This document shows, piece after piece, positions 45,863-54,305 of a stretch of DNA of 64,000 nucleotides. The stretch covers positions 1 through 64,000 of the forward strand of contig NZ_JACYFR010000002.1 in assembly GCF_014837175.1 (NCBI RefSeq), written 5' to 3'. The stretch's first letter is position 1. Every line of letters begins with the position of its first letter. The notes under the pieces were generated by a model. That model saw only the letters and a list, made by a program, of their open reading frames with translations. It had not been told where the DNA came from and made no database searches. This stretch comes from Cellulomonas sp. JH27-2 (GTDB taxonomy: Bacteria > Actinomycetota > Actinomycetes > Actinomycetales > Cellulomonadaceae). A program made the translations under genes and the position numbers.

Positions 45863-46798
45863 TCAGCGCTCCACGACGTTGCGCAGCGGCGCGCCGGCCA
45901 GGAACGCGGCGAGGTTCTGCTCGAGCAGCGCGCCGGCGCCCAGCGGCCGCCCGCCCGCGGCGTGCGGGCTGACCAGGATGTTCGGCTCGTCCCACAGCGG
46001 CGAGTTGGCCGCGAGCGGTTCGCGGTCGAAGACGTCGAGCGCGGCGCCGGCGAGCTGGCCCGCCCGGACCGCCGCCAGCAGGGCGTCCTGGTCCAGCGTC
46101 GCGCCCCGGCCCACGTTCACCACCCACGCCCGCCGGGGCAGCAGCCGCAGCACGTCCGCGTCGACCGCGTGCCGGGTCGCCGGCGTGTCGGGCAGCAGGC
46201 TGATGAGCACGTCGGCCTGGGCGAGGACCTCCGGCAGGTCGTCGGGCGTGACGACGCGGTAGCCGTCCCGCGTGCCGGGCGTCGTCGCGACGCCCGTGAC
46301 CTGGGCACCCAGCGCCGTCAGCAGCGGGGCCAGCCGCGCCGCGATCGAGCCGAAGCCCCAGATCACGACGCGCGCGCCGGCCAGCGAGCGGAAGTCCGAG
46401 GGCCGCACCGGCTGGATGCCGCCCAGCTCGCCGGCCCAGCGGTGCTCCTGCTGCGCGCGGAAGAGGTCAGGCAGTCGTCGGGCGCACGCGAGGACGAGCG
46501 CGAGCGTGTGCTCCGCGACCGGTCCGTCGTGCAGCCCCCGGCCCGACGTGATCGTCACGTCGGGGTCGAAACCGGCGTCGAGGATCGTGTCCACCCCGGC
46601 CGACAGCGCGGCAACCCAGCGCAGGTGGGTCAGGCGCGCCGCGGCGTCCCGCAGCGCCCGCCGCCCGCTGCCCCAGACCACGAGCACCTGCGCGCCGACG
46701 TCGGGGACCGCGCCGCTCGGGTCGTACCGCACCTCGCTGACTCCGTCGGGGAGTGTGAGGTCGTCGTCGAGCGTGGTGGGGACGAGGATGGTGGTCAT
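45863..46798 (-). CDS. D-isomer-specific 2-hydroxyacid dehydrogenase family protein
   Basis: The protein has 311 aa from ATG 46798. The NAD-binding motif is VVIWGFGSIAARLAPLL. The catalytic triad is visible as Arg in NVGRGATLD, Glu in DREPL and His in SPHAAG. It oxidises or reduces a 2-hydroxy/2-keto acid, and the substrate is open. Its 3' end lies 2 bp from the mutM stop (convergent). It is divergent from the response regulator gene with only 19 bp between start codons. Confidence 0.88.
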   Translation of the reverse strand: MTTILVPTTLDDDLTLPDGVSEVRYDPSGAVPDVGAQVLVVWGSGRRALRDAAARLTHLRWVAALSAGVDTILDAGFDPDVTITSGRGLHDGPVAEHTLALVLACARRLPDLFRAQQEHRWAGELGGIQPVRPSDFRSLAGARVVIWGFGSIAARLAPLLTALGAQVTGVATTPGTRDGYRVVTPDDLPEVLAQADVLISLLPDTPATRHAVDADVLRLLPRRAWVVNVGRGATLDQDALLAAVRAGQLAGAALDVFDREPLAANSPLWDEPNILVSPHAAGGRPLGAGALLEQNLAAFLAGAPLRNVVER

Positions 46799-46805
46799 AC
46801 GTCGA

Positions 46806-46811
46806 TACGAT
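46806..46811 (+). promoter_or_regulatory. Leaderless -10 for the response regulator
   Basis: TACGAT fits TANNNT and ends 6 bases before the GTG at 46818. The whole divergent spacer is 19 bp, so the -35 region must lie inside the dehydrogenase gene. Confidence 0.45.
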
Positions 46812-46817
46812 GCCACG

Positions 46818-47486
46818 GTGTCCACCGTCAGCGCGCATGGCCAGGGTCCCGTCAGCGTCATGATCATCGACGACCACGAGGTGGTCCGTCGGGGGATCGC
46901 CGAGGTCGTCGAACGCGCGGACGGGATGACCGTCGTCGCCGAGGCCGGTACGGTCGCGGACGGCGTGCGCCGCGCCGAGCTCGTCCGCCCGCAGGTCCTG
47001 CTGGTCGACCTGCAGCTGCCGGACGGGACGGGCATCGACGTCCTGCGGCGGCTGCGCGAGATCCTGCCGGAGGCCCGCGCGATCGTCCTCACCTCGTTCG
47101 ACGACGACGACGCGCTCGCCGCCGCTCTCGAGGCCGGGGCGGCCGCCTACCTGCTCAAGTCGGTGCGCGGCGCTGAGATCACGGACGTCATCAAGGCGGT
47201 CGCGGCCGGGCGCGCCCTGCTCGACGAGCGGACCGTCACGCGTCGTCGTGCCGGCCACGACGACCCGACCGAGAACCTCACGCCCAGCGAGCTGCGCGTG
47301 CTCGACCTCATCGGCGAGGGCTTGTCCAACCGCGAGATCGCGGAGCGCCTGGGCGTCGCCGAGAAGACGGTGAAGAACCACATCACCTCGCTGCTGGCGA
47401 AGATGGGTCTCCAACGCCGCACCCAGGTGGCCGCGTGGGTGGCAGGCCACAAGCGCCAAGCCTGGCGCACGGACCCCACCCACTGA
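46818..47486 (+). CDS. NarL/FixJ response regulator, DevR (DosR)-like
   Basis: The protein has 222 aa. The receiver domain opens with VMIIDDHEVVRRGI and has the phosphoacceptor Asp64 in LLVDLQLPDG. The LuxR-type HTH at about 152-215 reads GEGLSNREIAERLGVAEKTVKNHITSLLAK..RRTQ. The blocks DDHEVVRRG, GRALLDERT and AEKTVKNHITSLLAK closely follow mycobacterial DevR/DosR, the hypoxia and NO regulator. No kinase gene is adjacent, but a DevS-like kinase lies 3.3 kb to the right, on the other strand. Confidence 0.85.
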   Translation: MSTVSAHGQGPVSVMIIDDHEVVRRGIAEVVERADGMTVVAEAGTVADGVRRAELVRPQVLLVDLQLPDGTGIDVLRRLREILPEARAIVLTSFDDDDALAAALEAGAAAYLLKSVRGAEITDVIKAVAAGRALLDERTVTRRRAGHDDPTENLTPSELRVLDLIGEGLSNREIAERLGVAEKTVKNHITSLLAKMGLQRRTQVAAWVAGHKRQAWRTDPTH

Positions 47487-47511
47487 CATCGTTCTGCTCC
47501 AGCTCCGTCAT

Positions 47512-47579
47512 CGAGACAGACCTTTGCGGGCGAGGTAGACCCTTGCCGACGCCTGTTTCACCCGCAAAGGTCTGTCTCG
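47512..47579. repeat. Palindromic repeat cluster 1
   Basis: The unit CGAGACAGACCTTTGCGGG (47512-47530) is followed by a degenerate direct copy (GAGGTAGACCCTTGCCG), a degenerate inverted copy, and the exact inverted copy CCCGCAAAGGTCTGTCTCG (47561-47579). The outer arms are a perfect 19-bp inverted repeat. It lies between the converging response regulator and AbiEi/DUF559-type genes and could terminate both. Confidence 0.7.
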
Positions 47580-47588
47580 GTGCCCTGT

Positions 47589-48527
47589 TCACCACCGCAG
47601 CTCGCGACGTGGCCTCATGCCGAGCGTCGCCGCGGGAGGGAGCGCCTGACGCATACGTGATTCGAACGCTCCCGGGACGCGGAGGTCGTCGTTGGTCACG
47701 TGGGTGACCCCCCAACCCTCCTCGACGAGCGCGTCGTGGCGCCGCTTCTCCGCCATGAACGTCTCCGCCGGCCGCGCGTCGTACTTGATACGGCCGTCGT
47801 ACTCGACGAGGACCTTCCACTCGGGCCAGCCCAGGTCGCCCCAGAAGACCCCCAGACGCGTCGGTACCCTGACCTGCGTCGTCGGCACAGGGAAGCCCGC
47901 ACGCAGCAGGCGATACCGACAGATCGACTCCGGCGCAGACTCCGCACCGTCGTCGGCGTAGCGCAGCGTCGCGAGCGCCCTGGCGTGCCCGCGGCCGCCG
48001 CGCCGAGCGCGTGAAGCCAGCTCGTCGACCGTCAGCCCCGCACTCAGGGCTGCGTCGGCGACGACGAGCGCATCCGGGGCTTTCATGCTGGTCAGGCAGT
48101 CCCAGACCGTACGGCCGAGCGTCGTGGCCGGCAGGCCCGCGACGGTCGCGCGGTCCTCCACGGGTGGGAGCGGGGTGTGCCGCGTGACGGGGCTGGATCC
48201 GGCGCCGTGCGGTGGGGTGGCCTGATAGAGCGACGGCCTGAAGTCGGTTCTGCTCAATGCCAGCCCGTGCAGGAGAGCCGCAGAGTGGTGACTGAAGCAG
48301 TGCTCGGTGCGTATCAGGTGGTGAGTGGCGACCAGGTGCGCCAACGCCAGATCGGCTGGTGCCTCGTCGGGCTGCACCCGGAGGTACGCGCCGCGGCGCA
48401 GGTGCATGACCGAGCCGGATGCCAGCATCCGCGCGAGCTCCTCGGGCGCGTAGTCACGCGCGAGAAGAAGCGCGGGCGCTGCGGCGGGCGGGCGGAGCAG
48501 TGACCGTGCACCGGGTCGACGGGCCAT
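47589..48527 (-). CDS. AbiEi-like/DUF559-type protein (possible endonuclease fold)
   Basis: The protein has 312 aa from ATG 48527. The N-terminal half resembles the AbiEi winged-helix group: EELARMLASGSVMHLRRGAYLRV, then a THHLIRTEHCFSHHSAALLHGL block. The C-terminal half has a DUF559/Vsr-like pattern, WPEWKVLVEYDGRIKY...RRHDALVEEGWGVTHV, with the acidic and Asp residues of a PD-(D/E)xK-type fold. Such single proteins are common accessory genes in actinobacteria, and no AbiEii nucleotidyltransferase toxin is adjacent. It lies between two palindromic repeat clusters that are absent elsewhere in the window. The role is unknown. Confidence 0.78.
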   Translation of the reverse strand: MARRPGARSLLRPPAAAPALLLARDYAPEELARMLASGSVMHLRRGAYLRVQPDEAPADLALAHLVATHHLIRTEHCFSHHSAALLHGLALSRTDFRPSLYQATPPHGAGSSPVTRHTPLPPVEDRATVAGLPATTLGRTVWDCLTSMKAPDALVVADAALSAGLTVDELASRARRGGRGHARALATLRYADDGAESAPESICRYRLLRAGFPVPTTQVRVPTRLGVFWGDLGWPEWKVLVEYDGRIKYDARPAETFMAEKRRHDALVEEGWGVTHVTNDDLRVPGAFESRMRQALPPAATLGMRPRRELRW

Positions 48528-48578
48528 GGGCGCACAGTGCCCGACCGGACCGCGTCCATGGGGACTGGGCGGGCGATC

Positions 48579-48587
48579 TGTGGACAA
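48579..48587 (-). promoter_or_regulatory. Perfect DnaA-box sequence
   Basis: On the minus strand this reads TTGTCCACA, the actinobacterial DnaA-box consensus. It lies about 50 bp upstream of the AbiEi/DUF559-type gene. A single copy is probably regulatory or chance. Confidence 0.3.
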
Positions 48588-48652
48588 CCTGTCCGGGCAA
48601 CGAGCCCGCGGCCGAACCTCGAGCGGCAGAGCCACGTGCTCGGCTGGTGATT

Positions 48653-48720
48653 GAGATAGACCCTTCCGGGTGAGACAGACCGTTGCAGAGGTCTGTCTCA
48701 CCCGCAGAGGTCTGTCTCGG
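48653..48720. repeat. Palindromic repeat cluster 2
   Basis: It has the same four-unit design as the cluster at 47512. Two direct units (GAGATAGACCCTTCCGGG, then GAGACAGACCGTTGCAG) are followed by two inverted units (GGTCTGTCTCACCCGC, then AGAGGTCTGTCTCGG). GGGTGAGACAGACC (48668-48681) pairs perfectly with GGTCTGTCTCACCC (48690-48703). The right ends of both clusters share a 31-nt segment with three differences. It lies 14 bp after the MFS gene stop. Confidence 0.7.
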
Positions 48721-48734
48721 TGGAGGGTGGGGAG

Positions 48735-50735
48735 TCAGGTCAGGGCGGCTGCGGTGGGATCCTGGTGGCGGAGGCGGTCGGCGACCTCCTGGACCAGCTC
48801 CTCCGTCTCCGGCTCGCCCTCGCCCCACTGGCCGACGACCTCGCGCAGCTGGCGCCGCTCGTTCTCGCGCAGCTCCTCGGCGATCGCGTCGCCTGCCGGG
48901 GTGGGGGTCGCGACGTCGTCCGTGAGCACGATCAGCCCGCGGTCGACGAGCTCGCCGGCGACCTCACGGATGCGCTCGATCGGCACGTGCGAGCGGTCGT
49001 GCATGACGGCCAGGGGCCGGGACCGTTCGCCGCTGACGCGGCTGAGCATCCAGCACTGGCCGGGCGTCAGGTCGATGTCGAGGTCGCGGTTGAGCAGGCC
49101 GTACGCCTTGAGGGGGTCCTGGCTGCCGACCTCCCGCCAGAGCATGAGCCTCAGCTCCTCGTAGGACGAGCGTCCGCCAGGTGCGCCGAACGCCTCGCTC
49201 GGCTCCGGAGTCGTCGCCCCCGTGCGCAAGGTGACCTCGGGGATGAGGAACGTCAGCACGAACGTCAGGACGCCGACCGGCACCGCCCACAGGAAGATCG
49301 TGTGGATGGAGTCGGAGTAGCCGTCGAGGAACCAGTTGATGACGTCGGGCCCGCACGCCCCGATGTTCTCGGAGGTCTGGGACAGCACGTCGGCGGAGCA
49401 ACCTGGTGCGGCTGCGCCGGCGGGCGGGTTCTGGGCCAACGTCGAGCTCAGGTGGGAGTTGAAGACCGTGCCGAACACCGCGACGCCCACGCTGCTGCCG
49501 ATGGTGCGGAAGAACGTGGCGCCGCTGGTCGCGGTCCCGAGGTCGCGGTACTCGACGGCGTTCTGCACGGCGAGGATCAGCACCTGCATGACGAGGCCCA
49601 GCCCGGCTCCCAGCACGAACATCGAGGCACCCGACTGGAGCGACGTGGTCTCACGACCCATGAGCGAGAGCAGGTACAGCCCGACCGTGAAGACGGCGCT
49701 GCCGACGATCGGGTAGATCTTGTAGCGGCCCGTGCGGCTGATGAGCTGGCCGCTGCCGATCGACGTGAGCAGCAGCCCGACCATCATCGGGATCATCTGC
49801 AGGCCCGAGCCCGTGGGCGACGCCCCCTGCACCGCCTGCAGGTACAGCGGCAGGTAGGTGATGGAGCCGAACATCGCGAAGCCGACGACGAAGCCCACGA
49901 TCGAGCAGGTGACGAACACGCAGTTGCGGAAGAGCCGCAGCGGCATGACGGGCTCGGGGACGCGCGCCTCGACGAACGCGAACGCGGCGATCGCGAGCAC
50001 CCCGAGGACCGAGAGCCCGATCACCTGGGGCCCTGCCCAGTCCCAGGTGGACCCGCCCAGGCTCGTGACGAGCACGATGCTCGTCGCCACGGTCGCCAGC
50101 AGCGTGATGCCGATGTAGTCGATCTTGGGCGACGTGCGTGCCTTCGTCACCGGGAGCACCGCAGTGACGACGACGAGCGCGACGGCACCGATCGGGAGAT
50201 TGATGTAGAAGACCCAGCGCCAGCCGATCGTGTCGACGAACAACCCGCCCAGCAACGGTCCCGCCACGCTCGACAGCCCGAAGACGGCGCCGAACGCCCC
50301 CTGGTACCGGCCGCGGTCCCGGGGCGGGACGACGTCGGCGATGATCGCCTGCGCGAGCACCATGAGACCGCCGCCGCCGACGCCCTGCACCGCCCGCCAC
50401 GCGATGAGCTGGCCCATGTTCTGCGAGGTGCCCGAGAGCGCGGAGCCCACCAGGAAGATGACGATGCACGTGATGAACAGCGTCTTGCGGCCATAGAGGT
50501 CGCCGAGCTTGCCCCACAGCGGCGTGGTGATGGTGGATGCCAGCATGTAGGACGTGACGACCCACGACAGGTGCTCGGCGCCGCCCAGGTCGCTCACGAT
50601 CTTGGGCAGGGCCGTCGCGACGATCGTCTGGTCGAGAGCCGCCAGCAGCATCGCGAGCATCAGGCCACCGAAGATGGTCCAGACGGCGCGTTGCGAGAGC
50701 TGGGTGGGTGCCTGCGGTTCTGCCTGCGCGGTCAT
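48735..50735 (-). CDS. DHA2-type MFS transporter with C-terminal MarR-like domain
   Basis: The protein has 666 aa from ATG 50735 (GGGGGA upstream). The first ~510 residues form a 14-helix drug/proton antiporter with motif A KLGDLYGRKTLF and the TM1 motif LDQTIVATALPKI. After the last helix there is a ~140-residue soluble tail with a MarR-like winged-helix pattern: LTPGQCWMLSRVSG, SHVPIERIREVAGELVDRGLIVLTDDVATPTPAG. The family is usually about 500 aa, so this is a transporter-regulator-like fusion. It follows the sensor kinase by 58 bp on the same strand and may belong to the cyd operon. Confidence 0.88.
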   Translation of the reverse strand: MTAQAEPQAPTQLSQRAVWTIFGGLMLAMLLAALDQTIVATALPKIVSDLGGAEHLSWVVTSYMLASTITTPLWGKLGDLYGRKTLFITCIVIFLVGSALSGTSQNMGQLIAWRAVQGVGGGGLMVLAQAIIADVVPPRDRGRYQGAFGAVFGLSSVAGPLLGGLFVDTIGWRWVFYINLPIGAVALVVVTAVLPVTKARTSPKIDYIGITLLATVATSIVLVTSLGGSTWDWAGPQVIGLSVLGVLAIAAFAFVEARVPEPVMPLRLFRNCVFVTCSIVGFVVGFAMFGSITYLPLYLQAVQGASPTGSGLQMIPMMVGLLLTSIGSGQLISRTGRYKIYPIVGSAVFTVGLYLLSLMGRETTSLQSGASMFVLGAGLGLVMQVLILAVQNAVEYRDLGTATSGATFFRTIGSSVGVAVFGTVFNSHLSSTLAQNPPAGAAAPGCSADVLSQTSENIGACGPDVINWFLDGYSDSIHTIFLWAVPVGVLTFVLTFLIPEVTLRTGATTPEPSEAFGAPGGRSSYEELRLMLWREVGSQDPLKAYGLLNRDLDIDLTPGQCWMLSRVSGERSRPLAVMHDRSHVPIERIREVAGELVDRGLIVLTDDVATPTPAGDAIAEELRENERRQLREVVGQWGEGEPETEELVQEVADRLRHQDPTAAALT

Positions 50736-50793
50736 CGAGTTCCCCCGTCTCGTCCCTCGCATCGTCGTGCAGGACAAACCGGGACGCAAGAGG

Positions 50794-52524
50794 TCAGAGC
50801 AGCGGAGCCTGCCAGGTCAGGAGCGTGCCGCGTGCCGTGGGTGCGGCGCCGATCGTGAACGTGCCGCCGTGCTGGCGCGCCCGGGCGGCGAGATTGCCGG
50901 TGCCGGACGCGCGGTCGCGACGCGCGGGGATGCCGACGCCGTCGTCGAGCACCTCCACCTGCACACGGCCCACGGGTCCGCGCCCGACGACGTCGACGCG
51001 GACGGCGACCGACGCGGCGTGCGCGTGCCGTGCGGCGTTGGCGAGCCCCTCGCGCACGACGGCCACGACGTCGTCGGTCGTGGCGGCGTCGACGCGCTCG
51101 TCGAGCAGGTCCTCGTCGAGGCCGTCGTCGGACAGCACCCGCCCGTCGAGCGTCACGACGAGCGACGGCGCGAAGCCCAGCCCCGTCCGGGCGAGCGACG
51201 CCTCGCGGCGCAGCCGCTCGACGAGACCCGTCGCGGCGTCGGGGTCGCGCAACGCGTGCACGATCTGGCGGATCTGCTTGACCGACGAGTCCACGTTGTC
51301 GAGGGCCTCGTCGAGGATCGTCGTCAGGTCGACCGGAGCGACGCCGTCCGCGGCCCGGCGGCGGACGGTCTCGAGCTGCATGCCGGTGGCGAACAGCTGC
51401 TGGATCGCGAGGTCGTGCAGGTCGCGGGCGATGCGGGCTCGCTCGTCGAACAGCGCGGCGATGTCCTGTGCGTGCCTCGCCTCGGCCAGCACGTACGCGA
51501 GCGCGGCCTGGCTCGCGAACGTCTCGGCCGTGGTCAGGTCGCGTTCGTCGAACGGCGCCCGGCCGTTGCGGCGCAGCAGGATCAGCACGCCGACGCCGCG
51601 GCCCGAGGCCTGCAGCGGTGTGAACATGGCGGGCCCGAACGACCGCATGGCCTCGAGCCGCACGGTGCGCGACCGGGACAACGACGGCGTCTGAAGCCCG
51701 CGGCCCTCGCGCATCACCGTCCAGGCGCGGCCCCCCTCGGGCATCTGCTCACCCACCAGACGGTCGGCGTCCTGCCCGTCGGCCAGCTCGATGTACAGCG
51801 CCCCGCCCACGCCGGGCAGGGCCAGCGCGGCCGTGTCGGCCCCGGCCACCTCGCGCGCCGTGGCCGCGATGCGTTCCAGGGCCTCCTCCTCGTCGACGCC
51901 CTCGAGCAGCATGGTCGCGATGTCCTGACCGGCCTGCAGCCAGTGCTCGCGCCGTGCCGCCTCCGCGTAGAGCTGCGCGTTGGAGACGGCGACGCCCGCG
52001 GCGGCGGCCAGCGCGAGCACGATGCGCTCGTCGGCCGGTGTGAACCCCCCGTCCTTCTCCGACAGGTAGAGCTGGCCGAAGACGTGATCCGCGACGCGCA
52101 CGGATGCTCCCAGGAAGGAGCCCATGGGCGGGTGCTCGGCGGGGAAGCCGCGGAACGCGGGGTGGTCGGTCAGGTCGGCGAGCCGCAGGGCGCCCTCGCG
52201 GGGGATGCGGCCCAGGACCCCCTGCGCGTGCGGGGCGTGCCCCATCATCCGTGCCAGGGCCGTGGGGATGCCGGTGTAGACGAACATCGTGGAGGCACCG
52301 TGCTGGTCCAGCACGTTGATCGCGCCGTACCGCGCGCCCGTCAGGTCGGCACTGACCTGCACGAACCGGTTGAGCACCGCGGTGAGGTCCAGCTCGCTCG
52401 CCACCGCCAGGATCGCCTCGAGCACGTCCTGCAGCGCGTCGCCCGTCACGTGCAAGGGCTCGGCGTCGACCTCGGTGAGCGTTCCGTCCCGGAACGGTGC
52501 ACCGGGGTGCCGGTCGGGGCTCAC
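50794..52524 (-). CDS. Tandem-GAF sensor histidine kinase, DevS/DosT-like
   Basis: The protein has 576 aa from GTG 52524. GAF-A (about 45-185) contains GFPAEHPPMGSFLGASVRV, where His131 aligns with the proximal haem ligand of mycobacterial DevS (PPYHPPM). GAF-B follows (about 200-350). The HisKA_3 box DERARIARDLHDLAIQQLF has phospho-acceptor His370. HATPase_c closes the protein (REGLANAARHA, DDGVGI). DevS and DosT sense O2, NO or CO through haem. It starts in a 4-bp overlap with cydC, so the sensor is co-translated with the cytochrome bd genes. No receiver gene is adjacent. Confidence 0.9.
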   Translation of the reverse strand: MSPDRHPGAPFRDGTLTEVDAEPLHVTGDALQDVLEAILAVASELDLTAVLNRFVQVSADLTGARYGAINVLDQHGASTMFVYTGIPTALARMMGHAPHAQGVLGRIPREGALRLADLTDHPAFRGFPAEHPPMGSFLGASVRVADHVFGQLYLSEKDGGFTPADERIVLALAAAAGVAVSNAQLYAEAARREHWLQAGQDIATMLLEGVDEEEALERIAATAREVAGADTAALALPGVGGALYIELADGQDADRLVGEQMPEGGRAWTVMREGRGLQTPSLSRSRTVRLEAMRSFGPAMFTPLQASGRGVGVLILLRRNGRAPFDERDLTTAETFASQAALAYVLAEARHAQDIAALFDERARIARDLHDLAIQQLFATGMQLETVRRRAADGVAPVDLTTILDEALDNVDSSVKQIRQIVHALRDPDAATGLVERLRREASLARTGLGFAPSLVVTLDGRVLSDDGLDEDLLDERVDAATTDDVVAVVREGLANAARHAHAASVAVRVDVVGRGPVGRVQVEVLDDGVGIPARRDRASGTGNLAARARQHGGTFTIGAAPTARGTLLTWQAPLL

Positions 52525-54305
52525 GCGTCCTCCGTCTGCTGGGTGCGTTCCTGGGCGAGGTCGTCACGGTAGCGCGCGTCGCGGGCGACGAGGTCGGCGT
52601 GCGTCCCGCGTGCCGCGACGCGCCCGCCGTCGAGCCGGATCACCTCGTCGGCCGCGGCGAGCGGCGTGAGGCGGTGGGTCACGACGACGACTCCGCGATC
52701 GCGGTGCTCGGTGAGCAGGCGGCGCACCAGCTCGTCGGCGGTCGTGGGGTCGACGTGCTCGGCCGGTTCGTCGACGAGCAGCAGCGGCGCCGGTGCCAGC
52801 AGGGCGCGGGCCAGAAGGAGTCGGCGCCGCTCGCCGCCGGACAGCGTGCGGCCGTCGGGGCCCAGCAGCGTCTCGACGCCCTCGGGCAGGCCCGCGAGCC
52901 ACGTGCCGAGCCCGGCGTGCGCGAGCGCGTCCGCGGCCTCGTCGGGCGTCACATCACCGCGGGCCACACGCAGGTTCTCCAACACCGTGGTGCCGAACAC
53001 GTAGCCGTCCTCGGCGACGTGCACGACGCTCGCGGCGGGCCGCGCCACCTCGTGGAGATCGGTACCGCCCAACCGCACGGATCCTCCGCCCGCGGGCAGC
53101 AGACCCGCGAGCGTCAGCAGCAGGGTCGTCTTGCCCGTGCCGCTGGGGCCGACGACGGCCACCGCGCTGCCGGGGCGCACGTCGAGGTCGAGATCGCGCA
53201 CGACGGGCGCGGCGCCGTCCCAGCCGGCGACGAGGTCGCGCGCGACGAGGACGGGCTCGGCCGGCGTCAGCCCAGGGACCGGAACCTCGGGCCCGGCGGC
53301 GTCGAGCAGCGCGAGGATCCGCGCTGCTGCGGCGCGCGAGCGGTGCACCTGGACGGCAGCGGCGGGCAGGAGGGCGGCTGCCTCGAACGCCGCGAGCGGG
53401 GTGAGCACGATGACGGCGAGCTCGACGGGCGCCAGCCGGCCGGCGGTCACCGCGGGGACGCCCGTGAGCAGCGCGGCCAGGACGGCGAGACCGACGGCGG
53501 CCTGACCGAGCGCCGCAGCGAGCGCGGCGCTCGGGGCGCCGCGATCGGTCGCCGCGGCCACGGAGCGGTCCGCGGCGCGCAGGACGTCGAGCTCGATGGC
53601 GGTGCGGCCGGCCACCGCCAGCGGACCCGCGTCGTCGAGCAGGCCGAGCGCGGTGGCGCTCGAGCGGGCCCGGCCCTCGGCGGCCTCGCGTTCGGTGGTC
53701 CGCGACCCCGCGGCGGCCAGCGCGGGCGCGACGACGCCGGCGAGCACCAGGCACGCGGCGAGCGCCAGCCCCGCCGGCGGCCAGAACAGGCTCATCGCGA
53801 CGGTCGTCCCGACGCCGAGCGCTGCGGCGACCGCGGCGGGCAGCAGACCGCGCACCACGACGTCGCCGACCGCGTCGACGTCCGCGCCCACGCGCGTCAG
53901 CAGGTCGCCGCGGCGCACGGCCATCAGCGCGGCCGGCTGCCCCACCGAGAGGCGCGCGTAGAGCATGGTGCGCAGCGTCGTCATGCCCCGCAGCGCGACG
54001 TCGTGCGACACCAGTCGCTCGCAGTAGCGCAGCACGCCGCGCCCGATGCCGAACGCCCGCACGGCGACCGTCGCGACGCTGAGGGTGAGCACCGGCGGCA
54101 TCTGGGACGCCCGCGCGATCAACCAGGCGGCCACGGCGGCCAGCGCCACCGCGCAGCCGAGCGCGGCGGTGCCGAGCGCGACGGCCTGGACGGCTCGGCG
54201 CCGGTCGACGTCGAGGAGCGCCACCGCGCGCCGCAACGTCCCACGGGGCGTGGCGCTGCGCGCGTCGTCGTGCAGCCCGTCGGGCACCTCGCCAGGCACG
54301 GTCAC
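52521..54305 (-). CDS. cydC: Cytochrome bd assembly ABC exporter subunit CydC
   Basis: The protein has 594 aa. An N-terminal six-helix ABC export domain is followed by the nucleotide-binding domain (Walker A VVGPSGTGKTTLL, signature LSGGERRR, Walker B LLLVDEP). With CydD it exports thiols and supports haem insertion needed for cytochrome bd. The start GTG overlaps the cydD stop and the stop overlaps the kinase gene start, so cydD, cydC and the kinase are tightly coupled. Confidence 0.93.
   Translation of the reverse strand: MTVPGEVPDGLHDDARSATPRGTLRRAVALLDVDRRRAVQAVALGTAALGCAVALAAVAAWLIARASQMPPVLTLSVATVAVRAFGIGRGVLRYCERLVSHDVALRGMTTLRTMLYARLSVGQPAALMAVRRGDLLTRVGADVDAVGDVVVRGLLPAAVAAALGVGTTVAMSLFWPPAGLALAACLVLAGVVAPALAAAGSRTTEREAAEGRARSSATALGLLDDAGPLAVAGRTAIELDVLRAADRSVAAATDRGAPSAALAAALGQAAVGLAVLAALLTGVPAVTAGRLAPVELAVIVLTPLAAFEAAALLPAAAVQVHRSRAAAARILALLDAAGPEVPVPGLTPAEPVLVARDLVAGWDGAAPVVRDLDLDVRPGSAVAVVGPSGTGKTTLLLTLAGLLPAGGGSVRLGGTDLHEVARPAASVVHVAEDGYVFGTTVLENLRVARGDVTPDEAADALAHAGLGTWLAGLPEGVETLLGPDGRTLSGGERRRLLLARALLAPAPLLLVDEPAEHVDPTTADELVRRLLTEHRDRGVVVVTHRLTPLAAADEVIRLDGGRVAARGTHADLVARDARYRDDLAQERTQQTEDA

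Noticed and set aside
47512-48720. CRISPR array or insertion sequence
   Set aside because: Only two clusters of inverted units, no regular spacers, and the enclosed gene is not a transposase.
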